The position numbers were made by a program, and so were the translations under genes. Below are positions 49,641-60,519 of a DNA stretch of 64,000 bases, piece by piece. Position 1 is the stretch's first letter. Every line of letters begins with the position of its first letter. The notes under the pieces were generated by a model. It worked only from the letters and a program-made list of their open reading frames with translations. It ran no database searches and was not told the DNA's origin. The DNA lies in NCBI RefSeq assembly GCF_001661345.1, contig NW_017962913.1, positions 2,554,694 through 2,618,693 of the forward strand, in the 5' to 3' direction. The DNA comes from Ascoidea rubescens DSM 1968. Lineage: Eukaryota; Ascomycota; Saccharomycetes; Ascoideales; Ascoideaceae.

Positions 49641-50855
49641 ATGGTTTTACCAAGAAGACACTTTCCTAAAAAAACATACATCTCTGAACCTTCAAGCGAT
49701 GAAGAGAGTTCAGATTATGGAAATTCTGATAACTCTCAAATTGATAAGAGTGTAAAGATTAATAAAAGCATTGATTTGAGCAACAATCAGAATAAAAGTC
49801 TTAATGCAAACCAAAATATTAATAAAATTAACAATATTAATAAAAAATATGAGATTATTGATATTGAGTCCAATAATAATCAATCGTCAATCATACTTAA
49901 TCCATCTGATGAAGAAGGCATAGAGGAAAGCGATAACCAGAATAAAAGTGGTGGTGATGAAAATGAATCAGGCAAATCTGGTGATTCTGTTCCTGAATCT
50001 GGATCTGAATCCGAATCCGAATCTGAATCTGAATCTGAATCTGAATCTGAAAGTGATAATGACAATACTAGTTTGAGATTGAAACCTGTTTTCATAAGTA
50101 AAAATAAAAGAATAATAAAATTGAAAAATCCATCTCTTGGTAGCAAGAATAATGATCTTAACGAAGAAGATAATAACGATAATGTTCGTAAAAAAGAAAG
50201 AGCAATCAAAAATATTGAAAACACTATTTTGACTGAAATACAGGCGAAACGACTACTTGAAGCATCAAAAGAGGAAGATTTGGGTAATATAGATGACACA
50301 GATGATCTCGACCCTGAATTGGAAAAAAAACAATGGGAAGAAAGAGAATTAAATAGATTAAAAAGAGAAAGAGAGTTTTTAAGACAAAGAGAAAACGAGT
50401 TGAATGAAATTGAAAATTTCAGAAGCTTATCTCAAGTTGAAAAATTCAATTATTTTCAGAAAAAAATTGAAACCGAAAAAATTGAAAAAATGAAATTAAA
50501 AGAGGAAAAGGAAAAGGAAAATGAACAATTACGTCTAAAGAAACTTCAACAAAATAACGACGATAATAATTTGAGTGAGAAAAACAAAACAATCAAATAT
50601 TATCATAAAGGTGCTTATTATCAAGAACAAGAAATTTTCAAATCAAGAAAAATTGAGTCTGTTAGAGAAATTACATTCGATTCAAGTTATACCGGAGTAA
50701 AAAACAGAACAAAATACAAAGGCTTGGTCAATGAGGATACGAGTAGAAATTCAAACTCATATTGGTTCAAAAATAATGAAATAAATAAAAGGAATAGTGA
50801 AAAACTTGGTGGAATTGAAACTAATAAACCGTTTCAAAAAAAGAAAAAAAAATAG
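49641..50855 (+). CDS. SPP381: Spp381/MFAP1-like spliceosomal protein
   Basis: Seen: 404 codons from ATG 49641. The N-terminal half is acidic and Ser/Asn-rich, with an SESESESE run near residues 120-137. The centre is a long charged helix (about 180-310; RKKERAIKNIENTIL, KKQWEERELNRLKREREFL). The C-terminal part carries the MFAP1 signature KYYHKGAYYQ, close to metazoan KYYHRGAFF, followed by NRTKYKGLVNEDTS, close to RTKYTHLVDQDTT. Known: MFAP1/Spp381 is a B-complex protein that works with Prp38 and the tri-snRNP. It is longer and better conserved at the C-terminus than S. cerevisiae Spp381 (291). The tail ends in poly-Lys. Confidence 0.85.
   Translation: MVLPRRHFPKKTYISEPSSDEESSDYGNSDNSQIDKSVKINKSIDLSNNQNKSLNANQNINKINNINKKYEIIDIESNNNQSSIILNPSDEEGIEESDNQNKSGGDENESGKSGDSVPESGSESESESESESESESESDNDNTSLRLKPVFISKNKRIIKLKNPSLGSKNNDLNEEDNNDNVRKKERAIKNIENTILTEIQAKRLLEASKEEDLGNIDDTDDLDPELEKKQWEERELNRLKREREFLRQRENELNEIENFRSLSQVEKFNYFQKKIETEKIEKMKLKEEKEKENEQLRLKKLQQNNDDNNLSEKNKTIKYYHKGAYYQEQEIFKSRKIESVREITFDSSYTGVKNRTKYKGLVNEDTSRNSNSYWFKNNEINKRNSEKLGGIETNKPFQKKKKK
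49998..50055 (+). repeat. GAATCT hexanucleotide repeat (Glu-Ser)n
   Basis: Eight or nine GAATCT/GAATCC units in the SPP381-like gene. The same Ser-Glu repeat type appears at 16190-16225 in the MNN2-type gene. Confidence 0.85.
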
Positions 50856-50942
50856 AAATTATTTTTTTTAAAAGTCTGTATATTAATGTAAATTAACATA
50901 ACAAATGTAATTTGTTTTAATTAATATTTAAATTTGGAGATT

Positions 50943-51560
50943 TCATCTTTTTGTAGTTCTATTGGCAGTCTGATTAAGCTTCTCGTTCAAGCTATCATCC
51001 AAGCTATCATCCAAGGTATCATCTTCTATTTCGTCACTATCATGGATTTCACTAAAATCAATATCATCAAGAACACTCAAGTTTGCCTCATTCTTAGTGT
51101 TTGAAATATTAGACTGAACATTTGAATTAATTTCACTGTTATTGATATTAGTATTATTGATATTCAGATTGGTTTTGGCATCACTTTGCTTAATTTCATT
51201 TTCGTAATCTTTTAAAATCTGTGTTAATCCTTCATTCTTTCTTGTTATCATATACATATCAGCAGGAAGTATTGTTTTCCTTTTGGCATGTTTAGCAAAG
51301 GACTCTAAATCGTCCCCAACAACCAATAGCTGGTTATAGACCAACTCAGCCAATGTCGCTGTGAATAGTTTTGTAGCCTCCACATTCAATTCTTTAGTTT
51401 CTTCTTCAACTATTTTGGCAATGGAAAGCCAAAGCCTTGCCTTCAAATTCTATGCAAACACAAAAACCAAGTTCGTTAGTAGAGTTGAGCATTTGGCTTT
51501 TGAAATGTAACAATTGCATACCCCACATTCTTCTTTGTCTTTATCAGTAAGCTCCTTCAT
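50943..51560 (-). CDS. MHF1: Mhf1/CENP-S histone-fold protein, two exons
   Basis: Model: exon 1 is 51560-51522 (MKELTDKDKEECG, 13 codons), an intron covers 51521-51450, and exon 2 is 51449-50943; 181 residues. The histone fold follows at once (NLKARLWLSIAKIVEEETKEL, TATLAELVYNQLLVVGDDLESFAKHAKRKTILPADM), matching CENP-S (LWYTIGKIC..., ALTELTYKQ, DLEAFARHAKR). The C-terminal 80 residues are a disordered Asn-rich then acidic tail with a SDDSLDD repeat, which most orthologs lack (S. cerevisiae Mhf1 is about 90). Known: Mhf1-Mhf2 stimulates FANCM/Mph1 on branched DNA and is part of the kinetochore CCAN. Without exon 1 the frame has no ATG at the correct place, which supports the intron. Confidence 0.88.
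51450..51521 (-). other. MHF1 intron (72 nt)
   Basis: Donor GTATGC at 51521-51516, perfect branch TACTAAC at 51481-51475, acceptor CATAG ending at 51450. Phase 0. Confidence 0.85.
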
Positions 51561-51855
51561 TTCTTGTTGGTTGGACTGTTAACAGAGACCCAACTTTCAC
51601 ATCAAGATCATGGTGATCTTAACAATCGAAATATCGAACTTTATTTGTAAGGTGCATGATAGTGAAGGGTATAGATTATACCCTTTAATTAAATGTTCTT
51701 ACAAAATATTTGTTAGAAAACACACCCAAAATACCCTTTATATTTGAACTAAATAATAGATCCTAATTTATATATATATAAAAAAAGGAGAAAAAGAAGA
51801 AGAAGAAAAAGAAAAATTGCAGCAAAATATAATACAAAAACAAATATCTATGAGT

Positions 51856-52800
51856 TTAAATATCAAATACCTCAATTTTAGCAGTTGAGCCCTGTTCAGC
51901 AGTAACAACACAGAAATTGGCACCACCAGCACCAGTAGAAGACAAACCCTTTGAAATACCATTGACCTCGACTTTGCTTGGGTTGATTTCACAACCTGAA
52001 CCATTGCATTTGCTTTCATCTTCACAGACAATTCTGATACCAAAGGATGGCTTAGTGTTTTTGTAAGGAGAAGAGTCCTCTAACCAGATGGGGTTCCAGC
52101 CAATTTTAACAAAAGTGTTTTGACTGTCGTCCATATTGACACCAGCAACAAATGGAGACCAGTTACCATAAGGATTTTTGGTGGATCCCCAGGTACAGGC
52201 GTCGTCAGTTGAAACCCCAGGGGGATTGATATAGTAATGAGCAGCAGTGCTAGCCCAATATTCAGTGCCAGGAACAGCTAAGGTCAGAGTGCTGCCACCA
52301 CCAACATTGGTTGGAATTAGCATCTCTTCGTTTCCAGGCAAAACAGTTTGGCAAATGGCAACATTTTTACCAATTTTGTTGTTAACTTTTAAGGTCCCTT
52401 TGCCTTTATAGCAGTAAGGCTTGTTGCTGAAAGGTTTTGAGAGAGTGCCATCTGAGTTGCATTTAAGGCCACCATATTGGCTTTCAGGATAAGAATAAGA
52501 AGTAGCAGAAGGATCCCATTGAGCACTAAGGTAACCTTCAGGGCAGGCGTAGGGACAGTATGAACCAGCTTTGCAAGTTACATCCTTTGAGATGGCCCAA
52601 CCATTACCTGTGCCATCTTTGTTAACAGCGACTAAACCCAAGTCGTCTGGAAATGAACAGGTTCCAGTATCTCTTTTAGACTCTTTGTGGAGGTGGTGAT
52701 CGTTGTGATGATGGCGATCTGATTCAGGAATTGGAAGTGCATTGGATAAGTTGATTGATAAATAGGCAGAAATGAAAAACAAAATTGATTTGGACAACAT
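51856..52800 (-). CDS. SUN-family cell-wall protein (GH132)
   Basis: Seen: 314 codons from ATG 52800. A signal peptide covers about residues 1-21. A His-rich stretch is followed by ESKR at 40-43, a Kex2-type site. The Cys-rich SUN domain fills the rest: GLVAVNKDGTGNGWAISKD, CKAGSYCPYACPEGY, then ICQTVLPGNEEMLIPT, YINPPGVSTDDACTWG, PFVAGVN and WNPIW. It lacks the long Ser/Thr-rich region of S. cerevisiae Sun4 or Sim1. Known: SUN proteins (Sun4, Uth1, Sim1; Sun41 in Candida) are secreted, glucan-active proteins needed for septum separation. Which paralog this is cannot be told. It lies 295 bp downstream of the MHF1 start on the same strand order. Confidence 0.93.
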   Translation of the reverse strand: MLSKSILFFISAYLSINLSNALPIPESDRHHHNDHHLHKESKRDTGTCSFPDDLGLVAVNKDGTGNGWAISKDVTCKAGSYCPYACPEGYLSAQWDPSATSYSYPESQYGGLKCNSDGTLSKPFSNKPYCYKGKGTLKVNNKIGKNVAICQTVLPGNEEMLIPTNVGGGSTLTLAVPGTEYWASTAAHYYINPPGVSTDDACTWGSTKNPYGNWSPFVAGVNMDDSQNTFVKIGWNPIWLEDSSPYKNTKPSFGIRIVCEDESKCNGSGCEINPSKVEVNGISKGLSSTGAGGANFCVVTAEQGSTAKIEVFDI

Positions 52801-53932
52801 TTTGGAGTTGATGTGGAAGTTGATTTGAAGTGATTTGAAGTGATCTCTGAAAAAGGATTGATGTGAATTTTATAGATAAGAAATTCAATAAAGTTAAGGA
52901 AAGTGTAATGAAAATTAATCAACAATTAAGGAGAGTGGGTAATAGGATGATAAACTAATATGGATCTATTTGATTCAAACTATGTTGTTAATAATGATTG
53001 TATTATAATATTCGATTGATATAATAAATAAAATAAAATAAAACGTAATTGAATCATGGATAAAACAAGGAAAATATTTGTTCATTTTATATTAAATTTT
53101 TTATTATTGAAATGAATAGATTATTGAGTTTTACTTACTCAATTGACTAATTTTGAAATGTGATAAAATTTAATCAATTGATCAATTAGTTATGATGATA
53201 AATAAAATAAGAAAAAAAATAAAAATAAAAAAAAAGAAAAAGATCAAAAGAAAACTACCGGTAGAAAACGTTATAATTTTAAAGCTAATGATTGTTATAA
53301 TATTCCAATATTCCAATATTGTAGTATAAAAAATTCTAAAAACTATGCGATAAATGAGTTATTAAGAAAAAAATTAAGTTTTTATAAAAATTAATAAAAG
53401 ATGGTAATCTGGAAAAATGAATCTTATTGGTTTATTTTTTGATATTGTGAAGGGTTGGCAAGTCTAGACCAATATAAGATGTTTTAGCTAATATAAGGTT
53501 TTTTTTTGTGTTTTGAGTCTGTTAAAATGCCTTCAAAAAAAAAAGCAAAACCAATAAAAGGAATAAAAGCACTATAAGTACCAACAATTTGAAAAATTTA
53601 AACTGATGTAATAGCTGAAAAATGTAGAAAAGTAATTACAAGATTTTGGAGATGTCGCTTTATTTTATCTTCTTTTGGGCAATATTTCAAGATAAAATAA
53701 GAAAAAAACAGTGAAAAGAAAAAGATAGACAATAAAAGAGAAACCAATACAAATGAGTTACCAATATTCCAGGCTGATCTATCATATGTGGCGGATGCAA
53801 AATATTTTTCTCTCAGATCTGCGACTGATTGTTCGTTTTACATTTGGTGTGGTCTTGAATCTTATCCAAATGAAAAAATTAGTTCTCACAATGTGATTTT
53901 TGAAACAGGATGCAAACTTCTTAGCAAGACAG

Positions 53933-53948
53933 CCCCCCCCCCCCCCCC
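53933..53948 (+). repeat. C16 homopolymer
   Basis: Sixteen consecutive C followed by CTGCAG-like sequence (TGCAG). It is the only long G/C homopolymer in this AT-rich window. Confidence 0.85.
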
Positions 53949-54407
53949 TGCAGCGTATTCTCACATCAACCGTTTGAAGTTCTCCCAACAACTACCTGAG
54001 GTAGACATAATAAATCCTAGAGAGCCAGTAGATGAGGTGTTTTGACGGTTGACCAACAGCAGACAAAAACAGAATAAACAGCCTGAGAAAAAGAAAAAGC
54101 AAAACTAGCAGAACCAAAAGAAAAGTGTTGCAACTCCTTCGTGAACTCAAGGCCTGGCCAAAAAGGCAGGAGCAGCTTCGTGGGTAAATAACAAAAGCAT
54201 CCATAATAACTGGACCTGCGTGGTGCATGTCTGTGATTGGTCGTCTGCAACGTTGCTTTTCTGATTTGTGCAGCGTGCATATTTTCATCAACATTGGAGC
54301 TCAGCCCTAAAACCTAGTTTTTGTCCGTTGCATCCCGCGGCCGTGATGGAAATCCTGTCCGCATCCGCACAGTCCATGCACGGACAGCGCGGAAGTGTCT
54401 GTGGCAC

Positions 54408-54413
54408 CACGTG
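54408..54413. promoter_or_regulatory. CACGTG E-box, extended GATCACGTGG on the minus strand
   Basis: About 355 bp upstream of the kinase start. Third instance of the extended 10-mer. Confidence 0.5.
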
Positions 54414-54738
54414 ATCGGAACTTAAGAAAGACCTTTTCCTAATATTGCTTTGAAGCTCTAGCTCTTTTTGGCTATTGCAAACCATTTCAAACCATTTTTG
54501 AACATCTCTGGCACCATCTTCACCATTGGAACCATCTTTGTTTCGAGAATCTACCCAGAAAGAGCTGCTTATTTGCACTGCTGTCTTTCAATTTTTTTTC
54601 TTGCTGCTGGATTTCACGCTCTTCTATTCATTCGACATTTCTTCTGGCGTCACCTCAGCTATTCCAATCTTAGAAGCAGTTAAAGTAAATTTAGATTATT
54701 TTAAATTTTTGTCTTTATTTCAGTTCATATATAGTATA

Positions 54739-54759
54739 ATGGTCATCGAAATACTCTAG
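54739..54759 (+). promoter_or_regulatory. Possible uORF just upstream of the kinase start
   Basis: ATGGTCATCGAAATACTCTAG reads Met-Val-Ile-Glu-Ile-Leu-stop and ends seven bases before the main ATG. If it lies in the transcript it could reduce initiation. The transcript start is unknown. Confidence 0.35.
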
Positions 54760-54766
54760 CTTAAAA

Positions 54767-57425
54767 ATGAATAATATGATTTCATCTTCCATCAACAACA
54801 TATCATTGTCTTCGTTAACTTCTTTATCATCAATTCCATCTAATAATAGCAACAGTAACAGCAACATCAATAACAGCACTTACAATAACCATAACACTCC
54901 TAATTTTTATGGTGACCATGATAATCATGATAACCATGACATTCCTCATGTTCAAAAGCCACTCACTCAACTGAAATCTGATGATTGGGAAGAAAAAGGC
55001 GCTGCCCAACTTATTAAAACAATTAAGAGCTCCGATGGGAAAAGCATAACAAGAATCATTAGAAGATCTGTCAAAGACTTTGAATTTGGTAAAACCTTAG
55101 GTGAGGGTTCCTATTCAACTGTTAAGTTATCTTTGGACAAAAATACCTCCAAATACTATGCTATCAAAATCTTGGATAAACGTCACATCATTAAAGAAAA
55201 AAAGGTCAAGTATGTTACTATCGAAAAGGATGCCCTAAACAGGTTGTCTTCAATTAAATCTCAAAATGCCTATCCAAATGGAATTGTTAAATTATATTTT
55301 ACTTTTCAAGACGAAAACTGCTTATATTTTGTTCTCGATTATGCTTCAAATGGTGAACTACTATCTTTAATTAAAAAATACGGCTCGTTAAATGAAAACT
55401 CAACAAGATATTTTGCTGCTCAAATCATTGACGCTTTGGAATTCATGCACAATAATGGCGTAATCCACAGAGATTTAAAACCAGAAAATATTCTATTAGA
55501 TTCCTATAATCGAGTCGAAATAACTGATTTTGGAACTGCAAAATTACTCCTAAAAGACCCTACAACAGACCTCTATCCCAAAGATACAAAAGCTTATTCT
55601 TTTGTTGGAACCGCTGAATATGTTTCTCCAGAATTATTAAATGACAAATATTCAGGAAAACCAAGTGATATTTGGTCCTTTGGTTGCATTCTTTATCAAT
55701 TAATCGCAGGAAAACCCCCTTTTAAAGCTACAAATGAATACCTAACTTTTCAACAGGTTATGAAAATAAAATACTCTTTCACCGCTGGCTTTCCTTCAAT
55801 TATAAGAGATTTGGTCAAAAAAATTCTAATATTAAAACCAAGTAAAAGACTAACCATCAACCAAATCAAAAATCATTTTTTTTTCAATCAAATTGATTGG
55901 AATAATAAACAAGAATCGGTTTGGTATCATCCTGGCCCTGAACTTGGCCCATATAAATTTTCAGCTCAAGCAATGAAACAAGTACCTCAACTATCACCTA
56001 TCAATAATAATAATGCAAATATTATTACCCAGAAAGTATCATTAACTCCTCCTAAGCTTATTATAGATCAAAAACTGAATAAAACTAAAATTAACAATTT
56101 TGTTCCAAATAAAAATGTCAACAATATCAAACCTTCAAGTCCAATATACAGTAGCGATACAAAATCAATAAGAGATTTTAAACTGCCATCTCAACAGCAA
56201 CAAAAACAATCTACAAAAAAGGATATCATAGTCAATAAAAATGCCCAGAGTGCCGCTGCCGCTGCTGCTTTGAATATATCTGATTCTTCATCTCAACCAC
56301 TAAAACAAATCTCAGTAAAACCAGCCATAACTACCAATTTTCTTTCACAAAATAAACAATATTCTCCCAAAAAATATATTAATAACAATAATAATGACAC
56401 TTCCGAAAATGATTTTAAAGAAGTCAAATATAATACAAATAATAGCTCAAACAATCAACTTAAATTATTTATAGCTCCTGAGGTATCTTCCATTACTCTG
56501 AATTCATCTGAATCATCCGTTTCTTTAATTTTCACTTCAGATACCGTTGAACCGATGAATTCAATTGATATATTCTGGGCAAATTTTTTAAAACATCCTG
56601 ATGAAAGAGTTCTTAAGGTAGATAATGTTTTATTTCACGCTCTTTCCGTTGAAACCTTTGAAAAAAAATATAAAGGCATGCTAGCTAATTCACCGCTTTA
56701 CTATAATGGGAAAAAGAATTCAACTTTTTTCAACACAAGTTCAGGTTTCAGTTTATTAACTCAAGTTGCTAACGGTTCTTCATCAGGTTTGAGAAGAAGC
56801 TCACTCAATGATCCAAAACAAATTAGCCTATTGAATGAAGAATCAAGAAAATTAGATAAAGCAATTAAACACTTTAATGGTCCCAAGAACGAAGAAAAAA
56901 ATGATGAAATTAAAAATGATGACACACAATACCATTCAAAGGGTTCAACTCTTTTTAAAAAATTTTTAAGTAAGCCATTTTCTGTTAATAATTTACCAGA
57001 AGAAAAAGAAACTAGGATTATGATGGTTACCACTTTTGGCAGAGTTTTGTTGCTAACTAGAAAATCAAACTCATCTAGCACTTCTTTATACAATTCTGCG
57101 GCCAATTTATATTCTTTAAAAACTGAAATTGATTTATCAAACCCTCTGATTAGAGTCAAAGAAATAATATTTGATAAAAGAACAAACCAGGTTACAAGTA
57201 ATATTGGGATATTTGCGATAGAATCTTCTCATCAAGCTTTATTATTTGAAGTTTCAAAATTCGAAACTAACCCTTGGACAACATGTTTATTAGAATCAAG
57301 AATTAGCTTTCAAAATCGTAATATGAACATTATGATTGAAAATGACCCACCAGCTTCTACTGGTATGAAAACTGGCACTGAAGCTGCACTTAATGCTGCT
57401 TTATTGGCAACAAATTACAATCTTG

Positions 57426-57456
<31 letters not shown>

Positions 57457-58504
57457 TAATAGTAATAATCGTTATCAAAATAGCAATAACAATAACAACA
57501 GGAATGATGATGTTATCATTACTAAAATCAAAAATAACAGCACTAATAATCTTAGTAATTTTTATAAAAATGGGGACCACTCAATTTCTGCTTTTATTAA
57601 TCATGACAATTCACCTGCTTTAATAAATCATAAAAGTAGTTTAAGCTCAACAAATATTAATTTGACTTATCCTGAATCAAAGAGATCATCTAAAAGCTCA
57701 GATATGTTGGATTATTCTTATCTAGTCTCAAAGCTGCAAGTGAGTGAAAAACAATCTATTACGAGTCCTAAACAATCGAAGTTTCATTTAAGATCATCAT
57801 CATCATCATCAGTAATTCATAATATGAAGAGGAAATCAGATTATGGAACTTCAAAACCAGAGAGAATGTTGGCTACAAAAATTAATTCAAGGGTTTCAAT
57901 TGACCATAGACATTCTCACAATAAGCCATTATCGAAACCTGGGAAATTGACCTATGGTTTACCGGCTTCTACAGCAAAACTACTAAACTCATCCAAGTCA
58001 GTTCCATGCTCTCCTGTTTTATCGCAGCATAACCCATTTGAGGTTGGTAAGCAAAAGACACCCTCAAGTTCACGACCAGCCTCTGCCAATACTCAAAGAC
58101 ATGGAGCAACAAGAACTACGTTGAGGAGTCCACGCCATAGCAAATCTGCTTCAAATATCTCATACAATAAAGCCACAGCGTCTAATTCACAGACACAGGC
58201 GGTGTCGAATAATATCAAAGCAGCTGCAGAAGCAGCAGTTGGATACCAAACACTAGATCCATCGACTCAAACAGGGGATTATACGCTGACAAGTAATGAC
58301 AATAATGGCTATTTTGGAAAAAACTATATTGATGATAACAGTTATGGTAGCAGTAGTACAGTTGGGGTAAGGCCTAGTGGGTATAATAGGAAAAGTCGAA
58401 CAGAAAATGATATTTTGTCAAATTTGAATAGAAATGGAACTGCAAAGGTCATAACCAGTTTGAATTCTAAGTTTTTACAAAGAAGTGAAAGAAACAAGAG
58501 GTGA
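54767..58504 (+). CDS. PKH2: PKH/PDK1-type protein kinase
   Basis: Seen: 1245 codons from ATG 54767. The kinase domain covers about residues 104-375: FEFGKTLGEGSYSTVKL (Gly loop), YYAIKILDK (VAIK Lys), VIHRDLKPENILL, ITDFGTAK (DFG), SFVGTAEYVSPELL (activation loop), SDIWSFGCILYQL. The GTAEYVSPE with long loop and KKxKYVTIEKDAL match PDK1/Pkh. A second folded part at about 600-860 (FWANFLKHPDERVLKVD... VTTFGRVLLLTRKS) resembles the PH-like region of the family. The rest is Asn/Ser/Gln-rich. Known: Pkh1/2 phosphorylate Ypk1/2, Pkc1 and Sch9 in sphingolipid and cell-wall integrity signalling. PKH1, PKH2 or PKH3 cannot be distinguished. An upstream short ATG frame (54739) ends just before the start and may act as a uORF. 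Confidence 0.88.
57421..57510 (+). repeat. AAT/AAC repeat coding poly-Asn in the kinase
   Basis: A run of mostly AAT codons, about twelve consecutive Asn, in the C-terminal disordered region. Confidence 0.85.
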
Positions 58505-59061
58505 GTACAAAGTGAATTGATTTTGCATTGGGGGATTAATTTTTTGGGTTGTGAGTGGAAAACGACACGCCGATTGGGCAGTATTAATTTTCATTTTGAT
58601 GATTCCTATATTATATACAAATTAATAAATCATTAATTGAAGCAAATATTTTGAGTGGGGAGAATGGTAGAAATGCGTTAATTTTAGTAGATTTAGATAC
58701 AAGAAACAAAGCGAGAAAGTTAATGAAGAAAAGATTGATTAAATATAAGATACAACTAATACATATATATTCCAAAAGTGAAAAATTGAAGGGTTGATAA
58801 AAAAATAAACCAAAAAAGTAAATTGAATGAGAAAATAAAAATAGCATAGTAAATATTTAAAAAATTTAAGTTTTTAAAAATGAATAAAAAAGTTAGAGAG
58901 ATAACAAAAGAAATAAAAGCCAAAAAAAGTAAAAAAAAAAACAAAAAAAAAACAATGATAATTTTTTTTTAAAAAATCATGTTAAATTATTTGATTTCAA
59001 ATTTGAAATTGAAAATAATGATACTTTGAATCTAATAGTTTAAGAAAAAGGCAATTTCTAA
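58505..59061. other. Convergent 3' region between the kinase and GAS genes
   Basis: 557 bp, A/T-rich with A runs at 58925-58975. No gene is seen. Confidence 0.5.
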
Positions 59062-60519
59062 TTATAACATCAAAGAAATATAAGTTAAAGCTGAGATGAA
59101 ACCTATTACAGATACAGTGATTGAGGCATCATAGTTGTGGTTGTTTAGCAAGTTTCTAACAGGGTTGTAGAGGTTTGAAGCAGCATCAGCGGAAGAGGTT
59201 GAAACTGAAGAAGTTTCATCATCTGAGTCAGCGGCAGAACTTGAACCAGAAGAGGATCTTGAGGAAGAACGTCTTGTGGATGAGCCAGCACCACCGGTAA
59301 CACCATCTATATAGGCGGCAGAGGCATCGGCGTCAGCACCTTCATAACACATCCATTGAGAGTTTTCCAAGTCAAAACCAAAAACTTCACCAGCACCATT
59401 TTTCAAGTAATCTTCAGCACCTTCTGGCATGTCAGGCAAAGAGCCTCTGGCACTTGGTTCCCAGTTGGTAGAGGAAGAAGGACAGGTGGAGATATTGTTT
59501 GATTCAGTGTATCCACCATCGCCGGATGGGTTAGAGACAGAGGCGTACATTTTCTTGAGATTTTCGAAATCGGACAATTTCTTGATAGATTCATCATCAT
59601 TAATTTCAACTAAACCATAGTTATTGTCTTCCATTGAGTATTCGTAAACTAAACCACCAGAGAAAACATGAGTCATATCTTTAGAGTAAAGAGCTTCAAT
59701 TTCATTGAAGGGTCTTGATTCTTTGACTTCATTACAACCGAATTCCGAGAGGAAGATTGGAATGGAGTAGTTTTCGTACATTTTAACTTTTTTATCCCAG
59801 CCAGACTTTTTAAAGGTTGATTCACCACACCACGAGTAATCGTTAATACCAAGGAAATCGGATCTTGCCATTTCATCAGTACCACAGTTAAAGTAAGCGG
59901 CAACTTCTTCTCTGTTTTCTTCAACATCGGCGGCAGAGTAACCTACAGGAACTTGACGATATTTTCTTGATTTCATGTAGTTTTTCAAGTCTCTGACAAC
60001 GGCTTTGATATAAGGAGCAGTATTTGTAGTTTCGTCATCGTTGATAACTTCATTGGCGGCAAAGTAACCTAAAACGTTTGTGTAGGAACTGAAGGCATCA
60101 ATGGTACCAAATAATTCTCTTAAGTAGTATTGGTTATAAGAACATTCAATTCTTGATGATTCTCTATTTAAGGAGACACCAGGCAAGTTTAAGTCAAGAA
60201 CTAAATAGATACCGGCTTTGGTTAATAAATTCATGCAGTAATCGTGGTCTTGAGTTGAGTCTACGGAATAAATTCTGATTGTGTTGATACCCAATTCTTC
60301 AAATAATTTGATGTCTCTTTCGCAGACTTCTTTATCGGCCAAGGGATCAATTAAGTTAGAGGGACCACCAGGTTGATAATCAACACCTCTGATGTAGAAT
60401 CTTTGGTTATTTTCAGTATCCCAGAAGGCGTTACCTTTGACTTCAATAGCAGGCAAATCAGCGGATTGGACGAATTTAGTGAAGGCTAATAAAGCCAATG
60501 AGTAGAAGAAACCTTTCAT
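59062..60519 (-). CDS. GAS5: GAS-family beta-1,3-glucanosyltransferase (GH72), Gas5-like
   Basis: Seen: 485 codons from ATG 60519. A signal peptide covers residues 1-19. The GH72 domain begins LPAIEVKGNAFWD and FYIRGVDYQPGG. The catalytic acids are Glu157 (YFAANEVIND) and Glu259 (IFLSEFGCNE). The Cys-rich X8 module of Gas1/Gas2 is absent; instead there is the short CP...LPDMPEGAEDYLKNGAG...QWMCYEG end of the Gas3/Gas5 group, then a Ser-rich linker and a hydrophobic C-terminus for a GPI anchor (ITVSVIGFISALTYISLML). Length equals Gas5 (484). Known: the enzyme elongates and branches wall beta-1,3-glucan. No in-frame CTG codon was noticed, and codon choice suggests high expression. The promoter side is a long GC-richer region with ACGCGT at 61027. 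Confidence 0.93.
   Translation of the reverse strand: MKGFFYSLALLAFTKFVQSADLPAIEVKGNAFWDTENNQRFYIRGVDYQPGGPSNLIDPLADKEVCERDIKLFEELGINTIRIYSVDSTQDHDYCMNLLTKAGIYLVLDLNLPGVSLNRESSRIECSYNQYYLRELFGTIDAFSSYTNVLGYFAANEVINDDETTNTAPYIKAVVRDLKNYMKSRKYRQVPVGYSAADVEENREEVAAYFNCGTDEMARSDFLGINDYSWCGESTFKKSGWDKKVKMYENYSIPIFLSEFGCNEVKESRPFNEIEALYSKDMTHVFSGGLVYEYSMEDNNYGLVEINDDESIKKLSDFENLKKMYASVSNPSGDGGYTESNNISTCPSSSTNWEPSARGSLPDMPEGAEDYLKNGAGEVFGFDLENSQWMCYEGADADASAAYIDGVTGGAGSSTRRSSSRSSSGSSSAADSDDETSSVSTSSADAASNLYNPVRNLLNNHNYDASITVSVIGFISALTYISLML

Larger units (their letters stand above)
52801..54766. other. 2-kb gene-free region upstream of both the SUN gene and the kinase
   Basis: 52801-53780 is AT-rich. 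53790-54450 is a GC-richer island with a 16-base C run (53933-53948), a TGGACCTGCGTGGT 14-mer (54211-54224), an inverted CCAAT, and CCACGTGATC (CACGTG at 54408-54413). 54450-54766 is the T-rich leader of the kinase. Short frames such as 53788-54045 resemble nothing. Confidence 0.5.
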
